Source: Pseudomonas lini (GTDB taxonomy: Bacteria; Pseudomonadota; Gammaproteobacteria; Pseudomonadales; Pseudomonadaceae). From it: DNA of 64,000 nt. The position numbers and the translations under genes are program-made. Shown here piece by piece: positions 27,894-36,542 of the stretch (positions within the stretch are counted from its first letter, which is position 1; the number at the start of each line of letters is the position of its first letter). The notes under the pieces are model-generated. The model was not told where the DNA came from. It saw nothing but the letters and a program-made list of their open reading frames with translations, and did not search any database. The stretch is taken from assembly GCF_001042905.1 (NCBI RefSeq), contig NZ_JYLB01000003.1, positions 124,001 to 188,000 of the forward strand. The letters are read 5' to 3'.

Positions 27894-28681
27894 ACGCTTA
27901 CTGGCAATGTTTTAGCGGTATCGTGCTGCGCGAATGGCTGCGCTTTGTGTTGCAGCGCACGCGGTTTCTCAGCGCGCTGGTGCGGCCGTTGTTGTGGCTG
28001 CTGGTGTTCGCCGCCGGTTTTCGCGCGGCACTCGGCATCGCCATCATCGAACCCTACGACACCTACATTCCCTATGAGGTTTACATCATCCCGGGCCTGG
28101 CCTGCATGATCCTGTTGTTCAACGGCATGCAAGGTTCGCTGTCGATGGTCTACGACCGGGAGATGGGCAGCATGCGCGTGCTACTGACCAGCCCCCTGCC
28201 CCGGACCTTTCTGCTGTGCAGCAAATTGCTGGCGACGTCGCTGATTTCGCTGTTGCAGGTGTATGCCTTTTTGGCGATTGCCTGGCTGTACGGCGTGCAA
28301 CCGCCGGCCATGGGTTTGTTGCTGGCACTACCGGCGTTGCTGCTGGTGGCGTTGATGCTCAGCGCGCTGGGGCTGTTGCTGTCCAACGCCATCCGCCAGT
28401 TGGAGAACTTTGCCGGGGTGATGAACTTCGTGATCTTCCCGCTGTTTTTCCTGTCGTCAGCGCTGTATCCGCTGTGGAAAATGCGCGACTCCAGCGAGTG
28501 GTTGTATTGGCTGTGCGCCTTGAACCCGTTCACCCATGCGGTGGAACTGGTGCGGTTTGCGCTGTATGAACGTTTCAACCCGGTCGCGCTGGTGGTGTGT
28601 GTGGGGCTGACGCTGGTATTCGCCCTGCTGGCGGTACTCACCTTCAACCCGCAGCATGCGGCCCTGCGCAAAACCAACTGA
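27890..28681 (+). CDS. ABC-2 type permease
   Basis: 263-residue inner-membrane protein with six hydrophobic segments, the ABC-2 signature region MYDREMGSMRVLLTSPLPR-like and the late LNPFTHAVELVR. It overlaps the ATPase by four bases. With that protein it forms an exporter whose genes are conserved in PQQ-alcohol clusters. Confidence 0.9.
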   Translation: MNAYWQCFSGIVLREWLRFVLQRTRFLSALVRPLLWLLVFAAGFRAALGIAIIEPYDTYIPYEVYIIPGLACMILLFNGMQGSLSMVYDREMGSMRVLLTSPLPRTFLLCSKLLATSLISLLQVYAFLAIAWLYGVQPPAMGLLLALPALLLVALMLSALGLLLSNAIRQLENFAGVMNFVIFPLFFLSSALYPLWKMRDSSEWLYWLCALNPFTHAVELVRFALYERFNPVALVVCVGLTLVFALLAVLTFNPQHAALRKTN

Positions 28682-28695
28682 CAACACATTCCCCC

Positions 28696-28785
28696 TGTGG
28701 GAGCGGGCTTGCTCGCGAAGAGGCCAGTACATTCAACAACTTTGTCGACTGACACACCGCTTTCGCGAGCAAGCCCGCTCCCACA
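28696..28785. repeat. REP inverted pair
   Basis: Inverted pair of the common REP unit after the ABC-2 permease gene. Confidence 0.9.
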
Positions 28786-28845
28786 TTGGATCTTCATTGA
28801 GCACAGCATTGGCGTACGACGCAGGTCCCATAAAACAGCACAAAT

Positions 28846-28861
28846 TACTACTTTAGTACTG
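28846..28861 (+). promoter_or_regulatory. ped/exa box upstream of the CxxxCW gene
   Basis: TACTACTTTAGTACTG, about 79 bases upstream of the start. It shares 14 of 16 positions with the copy at 24876. Confidence 0.55.
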
Positions 28862-28940
28862 GTTTACCTGTCTATCGTCGCATTCACAACGCACCGCTAC
28901 TGGCATGTAATGGGTTCATAACTATAAGGACTGAACCCCC

Positions 28941-29498
28941 ATGCCGCGTGCACGACGTGTTCTGCTGTGCCCTTCTCTCGCCGCGCTGTTGCTGAGCCTG
29001 TTGCTGGGCGCCGCGCAGGCTGAAACGGCGCTGTTCTCCGCCGAAGGTTATCGCATCGGCCAGTACCGCAGTCCGACCCCGACTCAGCTCCAGGGGGCGA
29101 GTATCATCGACACGCCCGCCCTGCAAAACCTGCTCAAGCACACACCGCAGCCGCTGCTGATCGATGTCTACCGCCGGCAATGGCTGCAAGGCCGTTTCAT
29201 CGAAGACGAGGCCCACGAAAACCTGCCCGGCAGCCATTGGCTGGCCAATACCGGTGACGGCGACCTGCCGCCCCCGTGGCAGGATTATTTCGCGCGCCAC
29301 CTGCAGCAATTGACGGCGGGCGACCTGACGCGACCGCTGGTCTTTTACTGCCGCTCCGATTGCTGGTTGAGCTGGAACGCGGTAAAACGCGCCGCTTCCA
29401 TGGGCTATAAGACACTGTATTGGTACCGCGACGGACTGGATGCGTGGCAAGCGGCAAATCTGCCCCTGACGCCGGCACGGCCCGAGCCCTTTCCCTGA
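28941..29498 (+). CDS. PQQ-catabolism-associated CxxxCW rhodanese-like protein
   Basis: 185-residue exported protein with a signal peptide (residues 1-27, ending AAQAE) and a rhodanese-like fold. The hallmark is FYCRSDCWLSWNAVKRA: two cysteines three residues apart followed by Trp, near residue 138. It could be a thiol or sulfur-handling protein acting with the SoxYZ-like carrier and the metallohydrolase; that is inference. It stands alone between a REP pair with a palindromic box upstream and the pedR1 gene 59 bases downstream. Confidence 0.88.
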   Translation: MPRARRVLLCPSLAALLLSLLLGAAQAETALFSAEGYRIGQYRSPTPTQLQGASIIDTPALQNLLKHTPQPLLIDVYRRQWLQGRFIEDEAHENLPGSHWLANTGDGDLPPPWQDYFARHLQQLTAGDLTRPLVFYCRSDCWLSWNAVKRAASMGYKTLYWYRDGLDAWQAANLPLTPARPEPFP

Positions 29499-29557
29499 CT
29501 TGAGCGCTTGCGAGTTGTTGCCACACCCTGATCAAAAAAATAATGAGGTGAAAGGCC

Positions 29558-30223
29558 ATGTACAAAATTCTGATTGCCGACGATCACCCGCTGTTTCGCG
29601 AAGCCATTCATAACGTCATCAGCGACGGTTTCCCCGGCAGTGAGGTCATGGAAACCGCCGACCTCGACAGCGCCCTGGCCCTGACCCAGGAACACGACGA
29701 CCTGGACCTGATCCTGCTCGACCTGAACATGCCCGGCATGCACGGCCTGAATGGCCTGATCAACCTGCGCAACGAGGCGCCGACCATTCCGGTGGTGATC
29801 GTCTCGGCCGAGCAGGACAAGCAAATCGTGCTGCAAGCCATCACCTATGGCGCGGTGGGGTTCATCACCAAGTCCTCGCCTCGGGTGCAGATGACCGAGG
29901 CGATCCAGCAGATTCTCAATGGCAATGTGTACCTGCCGCCGGACATCATCCGCACGCAAAAAAGCGGCACTCACCGCCGGATGAATGACACCCCAAGCTT
30001 CCCGCCCGAATTGCTCCAGGCATTGACCCGCAAGCAGTTGCTGGTGCTTGAGCGTATGACCAAAGGCGAGTCGAACAAACAGATCGCCTACACCCTGGAA
30101 ATCGCCGAAACCACGGTCAAGGCTCACGTCTCGGCGATATTGCGCAAACTCAATGTGCACAATCGGGTGCAGGCGATTTTGAGTGCCGGGGATATTGATT
30201 TCGGGTCGTATTTGCGGCGCTGA
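29558..30223 (+). CDS. pedR1: LuxR-family response regulator (PedR1/ErbR/AgmR type)
   Basis: 221-residue response regulator. The receiver has the acidic pair D8-D9, the phospho-acceptor D55 (LLDLNMPG) and Lys near 103. The C-terminal LuxR-type helix-turn-helix includes [21 protein letters not shown]. Homologues (AgmR/ErbR/PedR1) activate exa/ped genes. It is the only DNA-binding regulator of this type in the cluster and the likely reader of the repeated palindromic boxes. It converges on the hybrid kinase gene across a REP pair. Confidence 0.92.
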   Translation: MYKILIADDHPLFREAIHNVISDGFPGSEVMETADLDSALALTQEHDDLDLILLDLNMPGMHGLNGLINLRNEAPTIPVVIVSAEQDKQIVLQAITYGAVGFITKSSPRVQMTEAIQQILNGNVYLPPDIIRTQKSGTHRRMNDTPSFPPELLQALTRKQLLVLERMTKGESNKQIAYTLEIAETTVKAHVSAILRKLNVHNRVQAILSAGDIDFGSYLRR

Positions 30224-30253
30224 ATTCGCAGGCAACCAGAAGACCGAGTCGCC

Positions 30254-30335
30254 CCCTTCGCGAGCAAGCCCGCTCCCACATTGACCGAGTCGACTCAGAT
30301 CTAATGTGGGAGCGGGCTTGCTCGCGAAGGGGCCC
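30254..30335. repeat. REP inverted pair
   Basis: Inverted REP pair between the convergent pedR1 and kinase genes, a likely two-way stop. Confidence 0.9.
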
Positions 30336-30365
30336 TAAAAATCACCCAACTCTCTCAGGCCCACC

Positions 30366-32999
30366 TCAAGGCCGACCAAGCAAATGACTCATCGCCGTCT
30401 TGAGCTTCATCGGCCGCACCGGTTTGTGCATCAGGGTGTGGCCCAGTTCGCGGATTTGCTGTTTGAGTTCGTTGCTGTAGTTGGCGGTGATCATCATCGC
30501 CGGGATCGCTGAAGCGCGACGGGCGTTGATGCGGGCCACGGCGTCGACCCCATTCTTCTCATCATCCAGGTGATAGTCGGCGATCAGCAGATCGGCCTCG
30601 TCGTGATAATTATCCACTTGCCGCGCCAGGTCCTCCTCCGACAGCGCCGTGACCACCCGGCAGCCCCACCCCTCGAGCAAGGTGCGCATCCCCGCGCAAA
30701 TGGCCGCGTCGTTGTCCAGCACCCACACCCGTGCACCGCGCAGGCGTTCGAGCATCGGTTCGCTCATCAGCAGGTTCGGCAATGCCTTGGGCGCCGTGGC
30801 ACTCAAAGGCACTTCGACGGAAAACATCGAGCCTTTGCCCGGCCATGAACGCACGTGAATCCGATGGCCGAGAATGCGGGCGATTTTCTCGACGATCGCC
30901 AGGCCCAGCCCCAAGCCGCGATCCTGATCGGGACGCTGTACGTCACCGCGTTTGAACTCCTGAAAAATCTCCTCCAGACGGTTTTCAGCAATGCCCATAC
31001 CGCTGTCCCAGACTTCGATGGTCAGCCGCTGATGATGACGCCGGCAGCCGAGCACCACACGCCCGCTGTAGGTGTAGCGAATGGCATTGCTCAGCAGATT
31101 ACGCAGGATCCGCGCGAGCAACTGGATGTCGCTGCGCACCAGCGCCGAACACGGGATGAAATGCAGTTCAAGCCCTTCACTGCGGGCCACTTGGGTGTAT
31201 TCGGCGGCGAGGTTTTCCAGCAATTCGCTCAGGGCAAATGGCGCAATGTCGGCCTTGATCACCCCGGCATCGAGTTTGGAAATGTCCACCAGGGTGCCCA
31301 GCAGGTTCTCCACGTCTTCCAGAGAATTGCTGACGTTGCGCACCAGAATTTCGTTAGCCACCGGCTCCCGGCGTTCCAGCAAGGCGCTGGTAAACAACCG
31401 CGCGGCATTCAGCGGTTGCAGCAGGTCGTGACTGACCGCCGCGAGAAATTTGGTCTTCGACAGGTTGGCCTGCTCGGCCTCGAGCTTGGCCTCGCGCAAG
31501 CGTGACTCCACCCGGCGGCGCTCGTCGATTTCGCGCAGCAATTGGTCATTGAGGGTGGTCAGTTCGGTGGTGCGTTCACGCACTCGCAACTCAAGGTTCT
31601 GATAGGCCTGATGCAGTGCCTCGGCGGTGCGGCGGCGCTCGGTGATGTCGCGGATCAACACGAAAATCCCCACCACTTCCCCGGTGGCCAAGCGATTGGG
31701 CACGTAGGAGCGCAGCATGTAGCGCTCCTGATTGTTGATGTTGGTTTCGGCAAACTCGAACGTCACGCTCTCGCCGGCAAGGGCCCGGGCCACGTAGGCT
31801 TCCAGGCGTTGATAATGCTGTTCACTGTGAACTTCGCGCAGGCTCTGCCCGAGCATCACGCCCCGGGGCCAGCAGTACCATTCTTCGTAGACTTTGTTGG
31901 TGAATTCATAGACCAGATCGGCATTCAGGTAGGCGATCAGCGCCGGCACATGGTCCGTGATCAGACGAATCCAGCGCTCACTCTCGCTGAGCGCTTCGGC
32001 GTGCTGGTAGCGTTCGGTGATGTCGGTGAAGGTGTTGACGAAACCGCCGGTGGGCAACGGATGGGTGCGGATTTCCAGCACCCGGCCATCGTAGAGGCGC
32101 TGCTCGCATTCTTGCACGTGCCGCCCGTTCGGGTCGCGACTGGCCGGGGTCAGCAGGTTCAGTTCGCTGTCGGCAATCACTTCGGCGAATGGCCGATGGG
32201 CCGCCACCGGGGCCAGGCCGCTGAGTTCCAGGAAGCGTCGGTTCCACAGTTCCAGAATGCCCTCGGCGTTGACCATCGCCACCCCTTGGGACAGGTTGTC
32301 GACCGCCCGTTGCAACAAGTGCGACTTCTGCGCCACGGCCTGCTCGCGGCGCAGGGTTTCGCTGAGTTTGACGTCGGTAATATCAGTGAACAGGATCACC
32401 CGCCCACCTTCCTGAGTCGGCCGTTCGCTGACTTGCAGCCAGCGCCCGTTGTGCAGGCGATAGAGCAGGTTTTCGTCGGCATGCCCGCGGGGTTCTTCAC
32501 TGAACAGTCCGGTCGAGGTCATCAACCGTTTGACCTCGCGCAGGCGCATGCCGGCGGTAATCCGCACTCGACTGTTACCCCAAAACGCCTTGAAGCGGCT
32601 GTTGAACAGCACGATCCGCTGCTCGGCATCGAACAATACAAAGGCGTCGGAAATGCTTTCGATGGCGTCGATCAAGTGTTGATGGGCGGTTTCGGCCCGC
32701 AGCCGTGCCTCGCTGAGCAAATGATTGCCGGCCTTGAGTTCGGCCATGGCCTGGTTCAGGGCATCGGTGCGTTCACGCACCTGCTCGGCCAGCACCACCG
32801 AATGCTGGAACGCCGCATACGGGTCATTGCCGCGGGTGATGCCGGATTCGATGCGCTCGATCAACGCGCCATTGATGCGCTGCAGTTTGTGGTTTTCGTG
32901 GCGCAGGCTGGCGATCTGCGCCTGAAGGTCAGCGCTGTCCAGGGGAGCGGCCTCGGGCAATGGCAACCCCGGTGAAGGTCTGGTTGATGTGCATGCCAT
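30366..32999 (-). CDS. pedS1: Hybrid sensor kinase with multiple PAS domains (PedS1/ErcS'/NahK family)
   Basis: 877-residue soluble hybrid kinase: N-terminal coiled coil, three PAS/PAC modules (about residues 105-480), coiled coil, HisKA with SHDLLQPLNAAR, HATPase (DSGMGIAENR, GLGLGLAIV) and a C-terminal receiver with ADYHLDDEKNG. No membrane segment is visible. The ATG at 32999 has GGAGA nine bases upstream but lies inside the FIST gene, giving a 71-base overlap. It probably feeds phosphate to PedR1 and may be told of a ligand by the FIST protein. Confidence 0.9.
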   Translation of the reverse strand: MACTSTRPSPGLPLPEAAPLDSADLQAQIASLRHENHKLQRINGALIERIESGITRGNDPYAAFQHSVVLAEQVRERTDALNQAMAELKAGNHLLSEARLRAETAHQHLIDAIESISDAFVLFDAEQRIVLFNSRFKAFWGNSRVRITAGMRLREVKRLMTSTGLFSEEPRGHADENLLYRLHNGRWLQVSERPTQEGGRVILFTDITDVKLSETLRREQAVAQKSHLLQRAVDNLSQGVAMVNAEGILELWNRRFLELSGLAPVAAHRPFAEVIADSELNLLTPASRDPNGRHVQECEQRLYDGRVLEIRTHPLPTGGFVNTFTDITERYQHAEALSESERWIRLITDHVPALIAYLNADLVYEFTNKVYEEWYCWPRGVMLGQSLREVHSEQHYQRLEAYVARALAGESVTFEFAETNINNQERYMLRSYVPNRLATGEVVGIFVLIRDITERRRTAEALHQAYQNLELRVRERTTELTTLNDQLLREIDERRRVESRLREAKLEAEQANLSKTKFLAAVSHDLLQPLNAARLFTSALLERREPVANEILVRNVSNSLEDVENLLGTLVDISKLDAGVIKADIAPFALSELLENLAAEYTQVARSEGLELHFIPCSALVRSDIQLLARILRNLLSNAIRYTYSGRVVLGCRRHHQRLTIEVWDSGMGIAENRLEEIFQEFKRGDVQRPDQDRGLGLGLAIVEKIARILGHRIHVRSWPGKGSMFSVEVPLSATAPKALPNLLMSEPMLERLRGARVWVLDNDAAICAGMRTLLEGWGCRVVTALSEEDLARQVDNYHDEADLLIADYHLDDEKNGVDAVARINARRASAIPAMMITANYSNELKQQIRELGHTLMHKPVRPMKLKTAMSHLLGRP

Positions 33000-34092
33000 T
33001 GAACTGTTCTCCGTAGGTGTTGAAACCCATCACCCGCTGGTACCGCAGAAACGCGCCGATCTGCTCGAGATTGCCGCCGTCTTCCAGTTCCAGACGCCTG
33101 AGAAAACAGTCGCAGCCGATGGTCAGCAACAGGTCCCCAAGACGCTCCTGCAAACCGTCGAACAGGTTTTGCAGATTCGGCAGCATGGGGCCCGGGGTCA
33201 TGACGGTGAGGACGATGCCGTTTTCCACCGCACAGTAGAAACTCAGGCTCAGGTCCGGATGAACCTGCTGGATCGCCCGCACGTAGTACTGGTCGTTGAT
33301 CCGCACCGCCAACGGGTGCGCGGCAAAGATCCGATAATCGAGGTCAGCCACCGCCACGCCGATGTGCCGGGCGTACTCCTCGGCGGCTGGTTCGGCGTTG
33401 AGCTCGAATACCCGGCGCGAGGCGCTGTCGGCAGCGGTGACCACCAGTTTCTCGGCCCTGGGCAGGATGTGGTGGGTGGTGAAGACTTCGAAGTCCAGCC
33501 AGGTATTGACCAGCACCACCACCGCCGCGCCGCTGTGAAACTCGCCGCCGAAATACACATGGGTGTGGGTCAGGTAGTTGTCGTCTCCGGCCGAACCGCC
33601 AAAATGCGGAATGTCGCCCAAGGCCGCGCTCAGGGCCGCGAGAACCATCTCTTCACGGCTGGACAAGCCGTCGAGCAGGGTCAGGGCAAAGCTGTTGCCC
33701 TTGATCGGCGCCAAGGTGTTGCTGCGACAGCCACTGACCAGTCGCTCGACCATTTGCTGGGCATCGATCAGGCTGAAATGTTCCATTTCATCGATCAGTT
33801 CGGTGGAGATGGAAAAGTGCCGATGATCGAAGCCCACCGCGGTCACGCAACTGCGGCCATAACCTTGGGAGGTGATTTCCCCGGCGCTGGTGCAACCCAC
33901 CAGACGAATGCCGCCGAAGCTCTGTTGTAACGCCTGCCCCAGCGCCTGCAAGTCGTACTCGGCGGAGCAGAAGAACAGCACAAAGCCCAAATGCGGGTGC
34001 AAGAGTTGTCGCGCCAGATCCTGGGCCGCTTGCTGGGCATCGGTGGCTTGGGACATGGCGCTGACCACACCGTCGTTCTGAACCTGCTGCAT
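32929..34092 (-). CDS. FIST-domain sensory protein
   Basis: 387-residue cytoplasmic protein with FIST N (about residues 45-240) and FIST C (about 245-370) domains, recognised by LVGCTSAGEI, GGSAGDD and YCAVENGIVLTV-type stretches. FIST domains bind small ligands such as amino acids and usually accompany kinases. The homologue next to ErcS' in P. aeruginosa has the same place. It overlaps the kinase gene by 71 bases, which suggests coupled translation. A palindromic box lies about 65 bases upstream. Confidence 0.9.
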   Translation of the reverse strand: MQQVQNDGVVSAMSQATDAQQAAQDLARQLLHPHLGFVLFFCSAEYDLQALGQALQQSFGGIRLVGCTSAGEITSQGYGRSCVTAVGFDHRHFSISTELIDEMEHFSLIDAQQMVERLVSGCRSNTLAPIKGNSFALTLLDGLSSREEMVLAALSAALGDIPHFGGSAGDDNYLTHTHVYFGGEFHSGAAVVVLVNTWLDFEVFTTHHILPRAEKLVVTAADSASRRVFELNAEPAAEEYARHIGVAVADLDYRIFAAHPLAVRINDQYYVRAIQQVHPDLSLSFYCAVENGIVLTVMTPGPMLPNLQNLFDGLQERLGDLLLTIGCDCFLRRLELEDGGNLEQIGAFLRYQRVMGFNTYGEQFNGMHINQTFTGVAIARGRSPGQR

Positions 34093-34156
34093 CCTCGCCC
34101 CTCGCCGGTGCGCCTGTATGAGGCACGAGTGTACGAAGCCTGCGGGCGGCGGCGAA

Positions 34157-34172
34157 TGCTACTTGGGTAGTG
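34157..34172 (-). promoter_or_regulatory. ped/exa box upstream of the FIST-kinase operon
   Basis: TGCTACTTGGGTAGTG (plus strand), about 65 bases upstream of the FIST start. It implies that the sensor genes belong to the same regulon. Confidence 0.5.
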
Positions 34173-34228
34173 GGTGGGTGGTTCGATGGGATGAGAGCCG
34201 GACGGCATCCTCAAACCACCGAATGTCC

Positions 34229-34323
34229 CTGTAGGAGCGAGGCTTGCCCGCGAAGAGGCCGTCACATTCAACATTAATGTCGACTGACACACCGCTTTCG
34301 CGGGCAAGCCTCGCTCCTACAGG
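34229..34323. repeat. REP inverted pair, TGTAGGAGCGAGGCTTGCC variant
   Basis: Inverted pair of the variant REP that also occurs at 3663-3762. Confidence 0.9.
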
Positions 34324-34332
34324 GGATCTGCG

Positions 34333-35517
34333 TTACCAGGTCAACACCGCCCCCACCGCAAACGTATCGGTGTCTTCATTCTGGGCGCTGGTGTCGTGGC
34401 CGTTGATTTCGAACTGGTTGTACTCGGCCACCAACTTCAGGTTGTCGTTGACGTCATGGAACAGTGCAATGCCGCGGGTCTCGTAATCGGCGCCGCTGCC
34501 GACCACGCCGTTACCGTCATCCTCGGTCTTGCCGTAAGACAGGGCCAGGCGGTTCTTGCCGAGTTTGTAGGAGCCCTGCAACAGGTAACCGTCGCTGTCG
34601 ACATTGCGCAGGGTCGGTTCGCCGGCGTTGTTGGTGAAGAACGGATTGATGCCCTTGGCCTGGAAACCGGAGCCGGTCAGCGACAGCCCGCCCATCTTCG
34701 CCTGCACGCCGTAGCCGACGCCTTTGGAGGTGACGGACTCGACGCTGGAGTCGGTGTTGTCCGAAGTCTGGTAGCTGCCGTTGAGCCAGCTGTAAATCTT
34801 CGCTCCGCCGACGTCGAACTGATAGGTGATCTCGCTCTCGGTGCGCGGGTTCTCCTGATACGCCTTGCCCGTCGCGCTGCTGTCGTTGGTGTCGACCGGG
34901 TCCATGATCCCGACCGCCACCCGCAAACCGTCCATCACCGGGGTGCGATAGGTAATCTGTGACGTCGGGAACGGGTATGGGTAGCCGCTGCCGATGTTGC
35001 CGAACGACACCCCGCCGCCGTCCACCAGGCCCAACGTATCGCTGACCTGACCATAACCGGCGAGCAATTCGTCGAGCAGGATGTTGGAGCGGGCAAACAG
35101 GCCGAAGTCCTTGCCGATCAACACCTCACCCCACTCTGGATTGGCCACCGTGCCGTAGAACTGCCGCACGTCGATGGCGGTATCGGTGCCGTTGGTTTCG
35201 CTGTCGTTGATGGTCACCCAGAACGAGGCGCGGGCGCCGAGCTTGAGGTCATCGACCTGCTTGCCCATGTTGAAGCCCAGATAGTTGGGCAGAAACCCCA
35301 TCTTCACCCGCGCCTGGCGCCGGTCGTACTGCTCGCCGGCCCGGTCCACGTCGCTGTTCACGTAGAAGGCGTTGATGTAGCCATCCGTGGAGAACGTGGT
35401 CTGGTCCTTGTCGTACAGCATGATCTCGGCCTCGGCCATTGAGCTCAGGCCAAGGGACGACAGGCTGGCGATGAAGGCCGGCAAGAAACGATGCTTGAAG
35501 TTCTTATTGTTGTGCAT
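34333..35517 (-). CDS. Gram-negative general porin family protein
   Basis: 394-residue outer-membrane protein with a signal peptide (residues 1 to about 30, ending MAEAE), a porin-like beta-strand pattern and a C-terminus ending in an aromatic residue (VGAVLTW), as needed for BAM assembly. It is not of the OprD family. It lies beside the FIST-kinase operon and might admit alcohols or lanthanide complexes, but the neighbour on the other side is a sulfide cluster, so assignment to either is uncertain. Confidence 0.85.
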   Translation of the reverse strand: MHNNKNFKHRFLPAFIASLSSLGLSSMAEAEIMLYDKDQTTFSTDGYINAFYVNSDVDRAGEQYDRRQARVKMGFLPNYLGFNMGKQVDDLKLGARASFWVTINDSETNGTDTAIDVRQFYGTVANPEWGEVLIGKDFGLFARSNILLDELLAGYGQVSDTLGLVDGGGVSFGNIGSGYPYPFPTSQITYRTPVMDGLRVAVGIMDPVDTNDSSATGKAYQENPRTESEITYQFDVGGAKIYSWLNGSYQTSDNTDSSVESVTSKGVGYGVQAKMGGLSLTGSGFQAKGINPFFTNNAGEPTLRNVDSDGYLLQGSYKLGKNRLALSYGKTEDDGNGVVGSGADYETRGIALFHDVNDNLKLVAEYNQFEINGHDTSAQNEDTDTFAVGAVLTW

Positions 35518-35687
35518 GACGCGCTCCGCAACGGGGGACTTGATGTCGGAGGCGATTATCGAAAGTGGACCGGCGGCGTCATACGCTGCCTTGGGTGCGG
35601 TTGTCAGCTGCTTTGGATTGGCGGGTAGCGCGCGGCAAATTCGGTGTAAGACCGCCCGCAGGACAGGCCCGGAACTTAGGGTGTAAG

Positions 35688-35714
35688 CCTGTGGACCGGA
35701 CTGGCGTCCACAGG
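35688..35714 (-). terminator. Hairpin after the tauE/safE gene
   Basis: Perfect 9-base arms CCTGTGGAC and GTCCACAGG with a 9-base loop, 13 bases past the tauE/safE stop on the minus strand. There is no clear T run, so it may be a weak or factor-assisted terminator. The rest of 35518-35726 holds only the porin promoter region and no gene that I can see. Confidence 0.45.
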
Positions 35715-35726
35715 AACTGGTATCCG

Positions 35727-36533
35727 CTAGACGAGCGCTCTAAACAGCATGTAAACGGCGATCACCACGCAGACGCTGGCGAAGCCGATCTGCAGCCCTC
35801 GGGCCGGCACCCGCGCGCAGAGTTTTCGGCCGAGGATCATCCCGACGATGCTGGCGACAATGAACGACACGCCCAAAGCATCGATCCGCACCCCGGCATG
35901 AAACGCGCCGATTACGCCGATTACCGAGATCAGACTGATCACCATCAACGAAGTAGCGACGATGCCGCGCATCTGCACATCGGTCAGCTGCTTGAACGCC
36001 GGCACAATCAGAAAGCCGCCGCCAACACCGAGCAGCCCCGAAACCACACCAGTCACCGCGCCGAGTGCCGCCAGAGTTGCGGTGCATTTGGCGGTCCAGG
36101 AAAAACGCCCGGTCTGCTGATCGAGCATGCAATTCTTCTGGCCCCAGTTGGCATGCCCGTGATCGCTCGGACCATCGTCGTGCTTTTCCCGGCGCAACAT
36201 CCGCCAGGCCACCATGACCATCAGCAGACTGAACAGGACCATCAGGATCTTTTCCGGCAACTGATGGGCGAAATAGATACCTACCGGCGAAAACACCGCG
36301 CCGAGCAGTGCAATCAACAACGCCGCGCGATAGCGCACCAGGCCATGGCGCAAACCGTCAATTGCACCGATCGCCGCCGCACTGCCCACCGCGAACAAGG
36401 CGACGGGCGCCGCTTGGGTCATGGTCAAACCCAGCCCCAGCACCAGGGCCGGCACCGCAAGAATACCGCCACCGGCACCGGTCAAACCGAGCACCAGGCC
36501 CATGACCACACCGAAAAAACTGGCCAGCAACAT
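35727..36533 (-). CDS. TauE/SafE-family sulfur-anion transporter
   Basis: 268-residue inner-membrane protein with about eight hydrophobic segments and the repeated family motif (GLTGAGGGILAVPAL near the N-terminus, GLLGVGGGFLIVPAF in the second half). It probably exports sulfite or thiosulfate. It follows the sulfide:quinone oxidoreductase gene by nine bases, so it would remove the oxidised sulfur product. Confidence 0.92.
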   Translation of the reverse strand: MLLASFFGVVMGLVLGLTGAGGGILAVPALVLGLGLTMTQAAPVALFAVGSAAAIGAIDGLRHGLVRYRAALLIALLGAVFSPVGIYFAHQLPEKILMVLFSLLMVMVAWRMLRREKHDDGPSDHGHANWGQKNCMLDQQTGRFSWTAKCTATLAALGAVTGVVSGLLGVGGGFLIVPAFKQLTDVQMRGIVATSLMVISLISVIGVIGAFHAGVRIDALGVSFIVASIVGMILGRKLCARVPARGLQIGFASVCVVIAVYMLFRALV

Positions 36534-36542
36534 AGGGTTCTC

